The notes beneath the pieces are model-generated. The model ran no database searches. It worked only from the letters and a program-made list of their open reading frames with translations, and was not told the origin of the DNA. Of a stretch of 44,618 bases of DNA, positions 17,434-25,735 are shown one piece after another. The position numbers and the translations under genes are program-made. Within the stretch, counting starts at the first letter, position 1. Each line of letters begins with the position of its first letter. The stretch spans positions 1-44,618 of the forward strand of contig CALJHX010000033.1 in the NCBI GenBank assembly GCA_937770485.1, written 5' to 3'. Source of the DNA: an uncultured Verrucomicrobiae bacterium (lineage in GTDB: Bacteria; Verrucomicrobiota; Verrucomicrobiia; Limisphaerales; UBA1096).

Positions 17434-18615
17434 ATGCGGATTGCGATTTTCAACACTGTGCAGCTCGAGACGGCGGGCGGGATGGAGCATTTCAGCATCC
17501 AGACCGCGGCGTATCTCGCGTCGCTGACTGGCGTGGAGGCCGACTGCGTGACGATGGACGAGGCGTTCAACCTCCGTTACGGGCGGCTGCACTCGCTCTA
17601 TTTTTTCCGGCGATTCGACCGCTCGACCATCTTTCGCGAACCGCGAGAGGCGATCGAGCAGCGGCTTGGTCAAGCGCGGTATGTGCAGTGCGCCACGTTC
17701 GCCGAGCTGCGCGAGACGCTTGGCCAATACGACCTGGTTTACAGCCGCAACGAGATCACCGAGGCGTTTTTGTTTCGTGCGCGTGTCGGCTACGGCAACG
17801 TGCCGTCGGTGGTGTTTGGTTGCCACTGTCCTCATCGTTTCATCGGCGCGAACACGCTGCACAGCCGGCTGCACAACCTGCTCTACGCCTCGCCGTTGTA
17901 CACGCGCCTGGCCAAGGGTGTGGCGGGGTTCCACACCATCTCGGGCGGCGACACCGGGGCGATCGAGCGGCAGTTTCCGGATCATCCGGTGGTGCAAATC
18001 CCGAACCCGTTCGACGCCGTTGGCTACGCCGAACAGGCCGCACAAACCAAGCCACCATTCGCGGTGGACGCCGCAAAATTTAACATACTCTGGGCGGGCC
18101 GGTTGACCGGGCAGAAGGGTGTCACGCAGCTACTGGAAGTGATCGAGCGCGTGAACGAATCTCAGGCAGCCAAGGTCGAGTGGCACATTTGTGGCGAAGG
18201 CGAGTTGAGCAGCTTGGTTTTGGAAGCAGCGCGGCAGCACAAAAATGTTCACGCGCACGGTCACGTCGATCGCCTGGCCATGCCGGCGGCGTACGCGTAC
18301 GCGGATCTGTTTGTCAGCACCAGCCAGTGGGGCGAGACCTACGCCTACACGCCGCGCGAGGCCAACAGCCTCGGTGTGCCGGTGGTGGCGTTCGACATCT
18401 CCGGCTACAATGAAATCATCAAGGACGGCTGCAACGGCCGCTTAGTCAAGACGGTCGATGAGTTCATCGAGCAGATAAAGTGGTTCGCCGCCGGCAATCG
18501 GCTTGACGGCGACATTCGGGAGTACATCCGTGGGCGCACCGACCACGCCGCTGCTTACGAGCAACTGCTCGGGTTTTTCCGAGACTGCCTCGCGGCCAAC
18601 GGCGAGCAGGGTTGA
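17434..18615 (+). CDS. Family 4 glycosyltransferase (GT-B fold)
   Basis: A 393-residue retaining glycosyltransferase. The N-terminal lobe starts MRIAIFNTVQLETAGGMEHF, where the Gly-rich loop precedes the acceptor site. The C-terminal nucleotide-sugar domain shows ILWAGRLTGQKGV, WHICGEGELSS and SQWGETYAYTPREANSLGV, which holds the E-x7-E motif. Likely role: adding a sugar to a lipid-linked or surface polysaccharide at the cytoplasmic membrane face; donor and acceptor are unknown. The open frame begins at 17332, but the ATG at 17434 gives the canonical N-terminus. The gene is divergent from the dehydrogenase, with the promoter presumably in 17323-17433. Confidence 0.88.
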   Translation: MRIAIFNTVQLETAGGMEHFSIQTAAYLASLTGVEADCVTMDEAFNLRYGRLHSLYFFRRFDRSTIFREPREAIEQRLGQARYVQCATFAELRETLGQYDLVYSRNEITEAFLFRARVGYGNVPSVVFGCHCPHRFIGANTLHSRLHNLLYASPLYTRLAKGVAGFHTISGGDTGAIERQFPDHPVVQIPNPFDAVGYAEQAAQTKPPFAVDAAKFNILWAGRLTGQKGVTQLLEVIERVNESQAAKVEWHICGEGELSSLVLEAARQHKNVHAHGHVDRLAMPAAYAYADLFVSTSQWGETYAYTPREANSLGVPVVAFDISGYNEIIKDGCNGRLVKTVDEFIEQIKWFAAGNRLDGDIREYIRGRTDHAAAYEQLLGFFRDCLAANGEQG

Positions 18616-18649
18616 GTTAGGTGTGGGTTGGCTTTAGTTTGGGTGACGG

Positions 18650-20239
18650 GTGAGTCGTGAAACCAAACAACAAACGTCGCTGAAGGTAGGGATGATTTCG
18701 CTGGGGTGTGCCAAGAATCTCGTCGATGCCGAGGTGATGATGGGCTCGCTGCTGAAGGAGGGCTTCGAGATCACCAACGAAAATGCCGATGCCGACGCGC
18801 TCATCATCAACACCTGTTCGTTCATCGACGCTGCGCAGGAGGAAAGCGTCGATACGATCCTCGAGTCGGCGGAGTTTAGGGAGCACGCAAACAGCGGTCA
18901 GGCGCTGATCGTCTCCGGCTGTCTGTCACAGCGTTACCGGAAGGAGCTGCCCAAGCTGATGCCTGAGGTGGATGCGTTCATGGGTATCGACCAGGTCGAG
19001 CAGGTCGGCGACATCGTGCGGCAGGCGGTCGACAATCGCGGATCGAGGCTTGGCCAAGCGGAGGAAAAACCAAGCATCGACGAGACCAAGCGGCAAGTCA
19101 CCAAACTTACCGCCACGCTGCCGGGCGAGCCGTTGATAGAGATCCACTCGCGACCGGATTACATCCCGGCGTTTGAGACCCCCCGGCTGCGCCTGACGCC
19201 GGATCATTTTGCGTATGTGAAGATTGCCGAGGGATGCAATCATCCGTGCAGTTTCTGCATCATCCCGCGGATGCGCGGCTCGCATCGCAGCCGCAGCCAG
19301 GCGGACATCGTGCAGGAAGCGCGGCAACTCGTCGCCGATGGCGTGAAGGAGCTGAACCTGATTTCGCAGGACTCGACCTATTACGGGCTCGATCTGCGGC
19401 CCGGCCATCGGGCGAATATTTCTTCGCCGGAGCGGTTCAACGTAGCGGCGAGTGAATTGCCGGCGGACGCCTCGACGCTGGCGAGCTTGATTCGAGAACT
19501 CAACGGAATCGACGGCGAATTCTGGATTCGCATCCTCTACACCCATCCTGCGCACTGGACGGACGAGATCATCTCCGCGATCGCCGAGTGCGACAAAGTG
19601 GCCAAGTACGTCGACATGCCGTTGCAGCATATTCACGACGCGATGCTCGAGCGCATGCGTCGCGAAACCAGCGGGCAATATATCCGAGACCTGATTGGGC
19701 GTATCCGCGAAGGCATCCCCGGCATCGCGTTGCGGACGACGTTCATCGTCGGTTTCCCCGGCGAGACGGAGGAATATTTTGAGTCGCTGCTTGGCTTCAT
19801 GCGCGACGTGCGCTTCGAGCGGTTGGGTGTGTTCACCTACTCGAAGGAGGACGGCACCAAGGCCGGCGCGATGGCGAGCCAGTTGACCGACGAGCAAAAG
19901 GAGGAGCGTCGTGAACGCGCGATGGCGTTGCAACTCGGGATCAGCCGCGAGATTGCGGCGGCGCAGGTTGGCCAAACCAAGCGGGTGCTCGTCGAGAAGC
20001 AGGCCGACGCCGAGGAACTCCGGCAGGCGAAGATGAGTTCGTGGGAGCACGGCCATATCCGCTCGGGAGAGGGCAGCGGCGTGGTCGACATTGGCCCGTG
20101 CCTCATCGCGCGTGGTGAGGCCGACGCCCCGGACATCGACGGCCGGGTGCTGGTGCGCGGCGACTTGCCGCTTGGCCAGTTCGCCGACGTGCGAATCACC
20201 GGCCACACCGATTACGATTTGATCGCCGAGCCAGCTTAG
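18650..20239 (+). CDS. rimO: Ribosomal protein S12 methylthiotransferase RimO
   Basis: A radical-SAM enzyme that adds a methylthio group to an aspartate of ribosomal protein S12. The N-terminal UPF0004 domain has SLGCAKNLVD (Cys20), NTCSFIDAA (Cys56) and SGCLSQRY (Cys91), which hold the second 4Fe-4S cluster. The radical-SAM site is EGCNHPCSFCIIPRMRG (Cys196, Cys200, Cys203). A C-terminal TRAM domain ends the protein (ADVRITGHTDYDL). At 529 residues it is about 80-90 longer than typical RimO. The extra length sits between the two cluster domains (about 130-185) and after LISQDSTYYGLDL (about 245-275). The start is a GTG at 18650. It is followed closely by pgsA. Confidence 0.93.
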   Translation: MSRETKQQTSLKVGMISLGCAKNLVDAEVMMGSLLKEGFEITNENADADALIINTCSFIDAAQEESVDTILESAEFREHANSGQALIVSGCLSQRYRKELPKLMPEVDAFMGIDQVEQVGDIVRQAVDNRGSRLGQAEEKPSIDETKRQVTKLTATLPGEPLIEIHSRPDYIPAFETPRLRLTPDHFAYVKIAEGCNHPCSFCIIPRMRGSHRSRSQADIVQEARQLVADGVKELNLISQDSTYYGLDLRPGHRANISSPERFNVAASELPADASTLASLIRELNGIDGEFWIRILYTHPAHWTDEIISAIAECDKVAKYVDMPLQHIHDAMLERMRRETSGQYIRDLIGRIREGIPGIALRTTFIVGFPGETEEYFESLLGFMRDVRFERLGVFTYSKEDGTKAGAMASQLTDEQKEERRERAMALQLGISREIAAAQVGQTKRVLVEKQADAEELRQAKMSSWEHGHIRSGEGSGVVDIGPCLIARGEADAPDIDGRVLVRGDLPLGQFADVRITGHTDYDLIAEPA

Positions 20240-20263
20240 CGGAGCTTAGCCAAGCGAAACGCT

Positions 20264-20851
20264 ATGAACCTCCCTAACAAACTCACCGTCAGCCGGTTGG
20301 TATTGACAGTGTTTTTTTTGTTGGCGCTGTTCATCGACTTCCCGTTTCACTTCACAGTGGCGCTGGTGTTTTTTGTCGCCGCGAGCCTGACCGATCTCTT
20401 CGATGGCATCATCGCCCGCCGCCGGAACCTGATCACCGCCTTCGGCAAGCTAATGGATCCGCTGGCCGACAAGGTGCTGATCTGCTCGGCGTTCATCGCC
20501 TTCATAGAGCTGGAGTGGATGGCGGCTTGGATGGTGATTTTGATCGTGGCTCGCGAGTTGGCCATCACCGGGTTGCGGCTGTTGGCTGCCAGCAAAAACC
20601 TCGTCCTGGCGGCGGAACGCCAGGGCAAAAACAAGACCATCTTTCAGATCACGGCGATCATCGCGCTGCTCGTCACGCACAGCCACCCCGACTGGGGAAT
20701 CGTCGGCCAACTGTTTGCATTCGAGATTGCCGGCAACGCATGGGTTTGGTGGGTGGCGGAGATTTCAAAATGGGTCGCCGTGGTGCTGACAGCTCTCTCC
20801 GGGTTTCTGTATCTCTGGAAAAACCGGGAGGTGTACCTCAACGACTGCTGA
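20264..20851 (+). CDS. pgsA: CDP-diacylglycerol--glycerol-3-phosphate 3-phosphatidyltransferase PgsA
   Basis: Makes phosphatidylglycerol phosphate from CDP-diacylglycerol and glycerol-3-phosphate at the inner membrane. The CDP-alcohol phosphotransferase motif is complete: DLFDGIIARRRNLITAFGKL followed by MDPLADK (D-x2-D-G-x2-A-R-x8-G-x3-D-x3-D). The 195-residue length and four to six membrane segments fit. It starts at an ATG 24 bases after rimO and ends three bases before pgpA, which encodes the next enzyme of the pathway. Confidence 0.95.
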   Translation: MNLPNKLTVSRLVLTVFFLLALFIDFPFHFTVALVFFVAASLTDLFDGIIARRRNLITAFGKLMDPLADKVLICSAFIAFIELEWMAAWMVILIVARELAITGLRLLAASKNLVLAAERQGKNKTIFQITAIIALLVTHSHPDWGIVGQLFAFEIAGNAWVWWVAEISKWVAVVLTALSGFLYLWKNREVYLNDC

Positions 20852-20854
20852 CCC

Positions 20855-21355
20855 GTGGACAGGCTCATTCTTATCATCGCGCAGGGGCTGGGAACCGGCC
20901 GCTCGTCGGTTGCTCCGGGCACTGTCGGCACGTTGCTCGGCTTGCCGCTATTCATTCTGCTGCTGCTGCCAGAGAGCTTTGCGTTTTACGTCGGGGCGCT
21001 GTTGTTGCTTAGCGTGGCATCGGTTTGGTTTTGCGGGCGTGCGGAGACGATCCTCGGTCTGCGCGACCCCGGCTCGATCGTCATCGACGAGATCGTTGCG
21101 GTGCCACTCTGTTTTGCCGGCTGGGTTTCGTCGCTGTATTTCACAAACGGCACGATGCCGGAGTGGTGGTTTTTTTTCGGCGAATCGACTTGGCATTGGT
21201 CGGTGTCCATCGTGTTGCTGTTCCGGCTGTTCGACATCGCCAAGCCGTGGCCAGTCGGGCTAAGCCAGGCACTTCCCGGCGGCTGGGGCGTCACAATCGA
21301 TGATCTGTTGGCGGCCTTGTACGTCAATCTCGTCATGCTGTTTTTCTTGGCTTGA
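20855..21355 (+). CDS. pgpA: Phosphatidylglycerophosphatase A (PgpA)
   Basis: Removes phosphate from phosphatidylglycerol phosphate, completing the synthesis begun by PgsA upstream. Motifs: QGLGTGRSSVAPGTVGTLLG (N-terminal), GSIVIDEIVAVPL (with the conserved D-E) and FRLFDIAKPWPVG, all typical of PgpA. The 166 residues match the family. The start is a GTG at 20855, three bases after pgsA. Its stop codon (21353-21355) lies inside the left arm of a 19-base inverted repeat that reaches the next gene's start. Confidence 0.93.
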   Translation: MDRLILIIAQGLGTGRSSVAPGTVGTLLGLPLFILLLLPESFAFYVGALLLLSVASVWFCGRAETILGLRDPGSIVIDEIVAVPLCFAGWVSSLYFTNGTMPEWWFFFGESTWHWSVSIVLLFRLFDIAKPWPVGLSQALPGGWGVTIDDLLAALYVNLVMLFFLA

Positions 21356-21399
21356 GCGCTTGGCCCCTTCGCCTAGACTTGGCCAAGCGCTCAAGCCAA
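21347..21399. repeat. Perfect 19-base inverted repeat built from the CTTGGCCAAG-type motif
   Basis: The left arm (21347-21365) is the exact reverse complement of the right arm (21381-21399), with a 15-base spacer. The left arm contains GCTTGGCC and the right arm GGCCAAGC; a full CTTGGCCAAG is at 21378. The left arm includes the pgpA stop and the right arm ends on the A of the next ATG. As RNA it would form a very stable hairpin between the two genes. There is no T-run after it, so a simple Rho-independent terminator is less likely. Confidence 0.85.
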
Positions 21400-23649
21400 T
21401 GAAAACCCAAAAAACAGCCGCCATTATTTTTGCAGGACTCCTCTCGCTCCAAGCCGCCCAAGCGCAACCGGCGCTCGAAACCAAGCCGCTGACAATCGAG
21501 GGCGACATCGCCTCGCACCTCGTCGCCGGCGTCGATCGGTTTCTGTTGCGCGACTTGGAAGCCTCCATCACCCGGCGCGAGCAGCATTGGAGCCGCGACT
21601 TCACCTCCCACGCAGCCTACGCCAAGTCCGTCGAGCCGAACCGTCGGCGCTTGGCCCATATCATCGGGCTGAGGGACGAGCGGATCGCGTTTGACGGGTT
21701 GACGCTGAAGAGCACCACCGCCGGGGCATCGCTAGCCGGGCAGACGGATCGCATCACCATCCGCGCCGTCAGTTGGCCGGTGTTTGGCGACGTGACCGCC
21801 ACCGGCCTGTTGCTGGAGCCTCGCGGTCGTGACGCCTTGGCCAACGTGATCGCATTGCCCGACTGCAACCAACTCCCCGAGCAAATCGCTGGGCTGTCGG
21901 CCGGTTTGGCGCCGGAATTGCAGTATGCGCGGCGCTTGGCCGGAAGCGGCTGCCGGGTGGTCGTGCCGCTCCTGATCAACCGCGCCGAGAAAATGTCGAA
22001 GCTCTCGAACCGCGAATTCCTGTATCGGAGCGCTTTCGAGATGGGGCGGCATCTCATCGGCTACGAGGTGCAGCAGTCGTTGGCCGTGGTGGACTGGTTC
22101 TCAAGGCGCTGGGAAGACACGCCGATCGGCATCGTCGGCTGGGGCGAGGGCGGCTTGATTGCGCTTTACGCAGCGGCGGTTGATACGCGGATCGACGTCG
22201 CCTGCGTGAGTGGTTACTTCGACTCGCGGCAAAACATTTGGCAGGAACCGATCGATCGCAATGTGTTTGGCCTGCTCGAACAGTTTGGTGATGCAGAGTT
22301 GGCGTCGCTGATCGCGCCGCGCGCGTTGATCGTCGATGCCGCGCGCGGCCCGGTGGCAGCCCTCCCCGGCGGTCGCGGCGCACCGGCGCGGGTTGTGTCG
22401 CCGGCGCCCGGATCGGTACGCGCCGAAGTGGTTCGCGCACAGGAACTGATCGACGGTTTGAGCGCGAAACCGGTCATCGAGTTGGTCGCCACTGATGAGC
22501 CGCTCAATGGCCAAGCACTTGGCCGATTTATGGACTCACTCAAGCCGGGAGCCGCGCTTGGCCAAGCGGGAACCGCGAGCATCCCCGACAGGCGAAACGG
22601 TTTCAACGCAGCCAAGCGCCACGCCGAACAGGTTCACAAACTGGACCGGCACACGCAGTGGGTGCTGCGCGAGAGCCCGTACGTGCGCAAACAATTTTAC
22701 AAGCCGGACACCTCGTCGCTCGCAAAGTTCGAGGCGAGCAATGAGAAGTATCGCCGACAATTTTATGAAGACGTGATCGGTCGGTTCGACAACAAAGTGC
22801 TGCCGTTCAACGCGCGCAGCCGAAAAAGTCTACGAGTCGGAAAAGTGGGTGGGGCACGAAGTCGTGCTCGATGTTTTTCCGGATGTCATAGCGTACGGGA
22901 TTTTACTTTTGCCCCGTGACTTGAAGCCGAACGAGCAACGCCCGGTGGTCGTTTGTCAGCACGGTTTGGAGGGACGTCCGCAGGACATTATCGAGGGCGA
23001 TCATTACGCCTATCACGACTTCGCTGCCAAGCTGGCGGAGCGCGGATTCATCACCTTTTCGCCGCAAAATCTATACATTTTCAAGGACCGTTTTCGCACC
23101 CTCCAGCGCAAGGCCAATCCGCTCAAAAAGTCCCTGTTTTCAGTGATAATACCGCAACATCAGCAGATCGTGGACTGGCTTAAGACGCTGTCGTATGTGG
23201 ACAAAAAACGGATCGCATTTTACGGGCTGAGCTACGGCGGGAAAACCGCGATGCGCGTTCCGCCGGTGGTGGCCGACTACTGCCTCTCGATCTGTTCAGC
23301 AGACTTCAACGAGTGGGTGGACAAGAACGCCTCGACGCGCGATCCGCACAGCTACGTGAACACCGGCGAGTACGAGATCTTTGAGTGGGACCTGGGTAGC
23401 ACATTCAACTACGCGGAGATGGCCGGGCTCATCGCGCCGAGGCCGTTCATGGTCGAGCGCGGTCACCACGACGGGGTTGCGTCCGACGAAAAAGTTGCAT
23501 TCGAATTCGCGAAGGTGCGCAACTTCTACCAAGCAAAACTGAAGTTGAAAGGTCGTTGTGAGATCGAGTGGTTTGACGGACCGCACACCATCAACGGCAA
23601 AGGCACGTACGACTTTCTTCACCGACATCTTGACTGGCCGAAGCGGTAG
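21399..23649 (+). pseudogene. Exported two-domain alpha/beta hydrolase, frameshifted at an A5 run
   Basis: The first frame starts at the ATG at 21399 with a signal peptide (AAIIFAGLLSLQAAQA). The first hydrolase-like domain (GLLLEPRG, PIGIVGWGEGGLIALYAA) has Glu where the nucleophile Ser should be, so it is probably not catalytic. The second domain lies in another frame (to 23649): VVVCQHGLEG, FYGLSYGGKTAMR with an intact Ser elbow, PRPFMVERGHHDG and the His region FDGPHTINGKG. Deleting one A from the run at 22823-22827 joins the frames (RKVYESEKWVGHEV) into a 749-residue protein. The lesion is either a homopolymer sequencing error or a slippage mutation. It may be an esterase acting on exported or extracellular substrates, like its relative at 5532-7541. 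Translation may be limited by the hairpin covering its start. Confidence 0.8.
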
Positions 23650-23727
23650 AAAACTTTTTCGTTTTGAAGAACGATTTTTCGGCTCAAAATGCCCTTAAAA
23701 AAAATTCATTTTTTTTGTTTTTTCCTG

Positions 23728-23755
23728 TTGCCAAAAAAAAAAACGACCGTAGAGT
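23728..23755 (+). promoter_or_regulatory. Candidate promoter of the H1-like gene
   Basis: TTGCCA (23728-23733) and TAGAGT (23750-23755) are separated by 16 bases that include a long A-tract, a known upstream activator of promoter strength. It lies about 105 bases before the ATG at 23860. The match is moderate; it is proposed from sequence only. Confidence 0.35.
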
Positions 23756-23763
23756 AACTGTCC

Positions 23764-23797
23764 CAAGAAGTTGATTCTCTCCGGAGAGTGCTTCTTG
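23764..23797 (+). promoter_or_regulatory. Leader hairpin upstream of the H1-like gene
   Basis: CAAGAAG (23764-23770) pairs with CTTCTTG (23791-23797), enclosing the self-complementary CTCTCCGGAGAG (23777-23788). There is no T-run after it, so it is more likely a leader RNA structure than a terminator. Confidence 0.35.
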
Positions 23798-23840
23798 CAA
23801 ACAAATGGATCCACTTTTGATGGTGGAAAAATCCAAAAAT

Positions 23841-23850
23841 AAGGAGGTGA
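23841..23850 (+). promoter_or_regulatory. Very strong Shine-Dalgarno sequence
   Basis: AAGGAGGTGA matches nearly the whole anti-Shine-Dalgarno and ends nine bases before the ATG at 23860. Most genes in the window have no visible site, so this implies unusually strong translation. Confidence 0.8.
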
Positions 23851-23859
23851 CATCAAACA

Positions 23860-24264
23860 ATGGCCGCGAAAAAGAAAGCAAAGAAGAAGGTTAAGAAAGC
23901 AGCACCCAAGCGGAAAGCTGTGAAGAAGAAGGCAGCCAAGAAGGCAGCGCCGAAACGCAAAGCCGTAAAGAAAAAGGCAGCCAAGAAAAAAGCCGCGCCG
24001 AAGCGTAAAGCTGTGAAGAAGAAGGCAGCGCCGAAGCGTAAAGCTAAGAAGAAGGCAGCCAAGAAGAAAGCAGCACCCAAGCGGAAAGCTGTGAAGAAGA
24101 AGGCAGCTACGAAGAAGGCAGCGCCCAAGCGCAAAGCCAAGAAGAAGGCAGCCAAGAAGAAAGCAGCACCCAAGCGGAAAGCTGTGAAGAAGAAGGCAGC
24201 TACGAAGAAGGCAGCGCCCAAGCGCAAAGCCAAGAAAAAGGCAAAACGCAAAGGTAAGAAATAA
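23860..24264 (+). CDS. Lys/Ala-rich histone-H1-like DNA-binding protein
   Basis: 134 residues made almost only of Lys, Ala, Pro, Arg and Val in repeats of KKAAPKRKAVKKKAA and KKAAPKRKAKKKAA. This matches the C-terminal-tail type of eukaryotic H1 and bacterial H1-like proteins (HC2, AlgP and PVC homologues), which bind and compact DNA without a folded domain. It has no globular part. The charge is extremely positive and there are no acidic residues. The start is fixed by the strong ribosome site. Residues from about 68 to 129 consist of two near-identical 31-residue units encoded by a 93-base tandem duplication. It is flanked by its own promoter-like region and terminator, so it is probably a single-gene, highly expressed unit with a nucleoid role (inferred). 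Confidence 0.85.
   Translation: MAAKKKAKKKVKKAAPKRKAVKKKAAKKAAPKRKAVKKKAAKKKAAPKRKAVKKKAAPKRKAKKKAAKKKAAPKRKAVKKKAATKKAAPKRKAKKKAAKKKAAPKRKAVKKKAATKKAAPKRKAKKKAKRKGKK
24061..24246 (+). repeat. 93-base tandem duplication inside the H1-like gene
   Basis: Bases 24061-24153 are repeated almost exactly at 24154-24246; differences appear only in the last few positions. The unit is 31 codons, so changes in copy number keep the frame. Shorter related repeats fill the rest of the gene. It should be prone to length variation by slippage or recombination. Confidence 0.85.
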
Positions 24265-24287
24265 CCATTGATGGTTAGAATTCGGTT

Positions 24288-24329
24288 TGGAGGTTCTGCC
24301 CCGCGCGGAACCTCCATCCTTCTTTTTTT
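24288..24329 (+). terminator. Rho-independent terminator of the H1-like gene
   Basis: TGGAGGTTC (24288-24296) pairs with GAACCTCCA (24308-24316) over an 11-base loop. It is followed by a T-rich tract ending at 24329, just before the exonuclease gene. Confidence 0.8.
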
Positions 24330-24355
24330 GGGCAAGTTTTGGCACCATTCCGCCC

Positions 24356-25075
24356 ATGGCAACTCTGGTTTTTGACATCGAGACTTCCGCTGTTCCGCTC
24401 GATTCGTTCGACGAATCCTCCCAGGAATACCTGATGCGCCCCGCCAACAACCTGCCCGCCGGGGAGGAACAGGAGGCCAAACGGGAGGAACTCACCCGGA
24501 TGATGAACCTGTGGCCGTTCACTGCGCAGGTGGTTTGCATTGCGATGATCAACGCCGAGACGCTGCGTGGCCAGGTGATCTTCATTGCCGATGACTTTGA
24601 ATCAAACACCCGTGATGTGACTGGGGTGGATTTCATGCCGGTGATGGATGAGGTTGAACTGCTGAACCAATTCTGGGCGGTGGCTAGGCACTACGACAAG
24701 GTGGTGACGTTTAACGGCCGGCAGTTTGATATTCCCTTCCTCTATCTTCGCTCGGCGCAACTCGATGTGTCGATCACGAGGAAAAACTGGCTCGGCTACC
24801 GGTTTGCCACCGAGCCGCACTGTGACCTCGCCGAGCAGTTGACTTTCTACAATGTCAGCGGACGGAGCGGTGCGGCTCGCCGGTTCAACCTCGATTTTTA
24901 CTGCAGGGTTTTTGGTGTCGATTCACCCAAGTCGCACGGCGTCACCGGCATGGATGTGAACCAGTTGATGGAGGAGGAGCGCTACGGGGATATCGCTGAG
25001 TACTGCCTGCGCGATGTGTTCGCCACGGTTAAGCTGTTTGACATCTGGAAGGTCCGACTGGCCGGAATCAAGTGA
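24356..25075 (+). CDS. Predicted 3'-5' exonuclease related to the PolB exonuclease domain
   Basis: A 239-residue RNase H-fold nuclease. ExoI: LVFDIETSAVP (Asp and Glu metal ligands). ExoII: VVTFNGRQFDIPFLYLRS. ExoIII: IAEYCLRDVFATVKLF (Tyr-x3-Asp). This is the PF10108-type stand-alone exonuclease, not DnaQ. It presumably trims single-stranded DNA or RNA 3' ends in repair; its exact role is unknown in this family. The open frame begins at 24287 inside the terminator, so the ATG at 24356 is the real start. It is convergent with plsC. Confidence 0.88.
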   Translation: MATLVFDIETSAVPLDSFDESSQEYLMRPANNLPAGEEQEAKREELTRMMNLWPFTAQVVCIAMINAETLRGQVIFIADDFESNTRDVTGVDFMPVMDEVELLNQFWAVARHYDKVVTFNGRQFDIPFLYLRSAQLDVSITRKNWLGYRFATEPHCDLAEQLTFYNVSGRSGAARRFNLDFYCRVFGVDSPKSHGVTGMDVNQLMEEERYGDIAEYCLRDVFATVKLFDIWKVRLAGIK

Positions 25076-25093
25076 TCCGCTTGGCCAGGCGCG

Positions 25094-25735
25094 TCATGCT
25101 CGATCCATGACCGGGCGCATGGCAGAGATCGCAGCCATGGTTTCGTCGGTGGCTTGTTGGTAAAGGTTGCGCAACTCTGGGCGCGGGCAGGTTTCGGCTT
25201 TTTCGCGCAGCGAGTGAAAGTGGATAGGGTGGCCAAACTTCACAGCGATCGGCACCAATTTGGGCATGCGACGATGTCGACCGCAGGCATTGTAGGTCCA
25301 GAGACGCACCGGCACGACCGGTGCCCGGGACTTGATGATGGTCAGGCCGATGCCGGCCTTCGCGGATTTTATTTTGCCATCATGCGTCCGCGTGCCCTCG
25401 GGGAAAATGATGATGGCGTTGTTGTCCATCAGCCGTTCGAGGATGATTTTCAAGCCCTTGGCGCCGCCGCCTCCACGATCCACCGGCACGGCGTTGAGGC
25501 TGCTCAGTAACGGGCCGGAAAGCCAGTTAGAAAAAAGGTTCTCCCGGGCGAGATAATTGATGGGGCGGTGAAAGCTGCTGCCGACAAACGGCGGGTCGAG
25601 GTAGCTTTCGTGGTTGGCGGCAATGATCACCGGGCCGGTGAGTGGCATGCGTTCGGGATGGTACACACGGCATCGGAACAGATTGCGGAACAGCATCCGG
25701 GACGTGCTCCAGGCCAGCCAGTAGAGAGGGTTCAC
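25094..25735 (-). CDS. plsC: 1-acyl-sn-glycerol-3-phosphate acyltransferase (PlsC family)
   Basis: Acylates lysophosphatidic acid to phosphatidic acid at the membrane. The acyltransferase motifs are present: ANHESYLDP (H-x4-D), IIIFPEGTRTHDG (motif III) and APVVPVRL (motif IV). The 213 residues fit bacterial PlsC. It starts at a GTG (25735) that overlaps the cmk stop by four bases (GTGA), so it is the last gene of the tyrA-aroA-cmk-plsC operon. A cmk-plsC pairing is common in other phyla, supporting the assignment. Confidence 0.9.
   Translation of the reverse strand: MNPLYWLAWSTSRMLFRNLFRCRVYHPERMPLTGPVIIAANHESYLDPPFVGSSFHRPINYLARENLFSNWLSGPLLSSLNAVPVDRGGGGAKGLKIILERLMDNNAIIIFPEGTRTHDGKIKSAKAGIGLTIIKSRAPVVPVRLWTYNACGRHRRMPKLVPIAVKFGHPIHFHSLREKAETCPRPELRNLYQQATDETMAAISAMRPVMDRA

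Noticed and set aside
18926..20206. 426-codon reverse-strand frame
   Set aside because: Antisense to rimO, whose cysteine motifs are unambiguous; the reverse product is Arg/His/Ala-rich with no domains.
23860..24264. Repeats read as a CRISPR array
   Set aside because: The repeats are in-frame Lys/Ala codons without unique spacers; they encode the H1-like protein.
23695..24636. 313-codon reverse-strand frame rich in Leu, Cys and Phe, resembling a membrane protein
   Set aside because: It is the reverse translation of AAG/GCA repeats of the H1-like gene; apparent hydrophobicity is an artefact.
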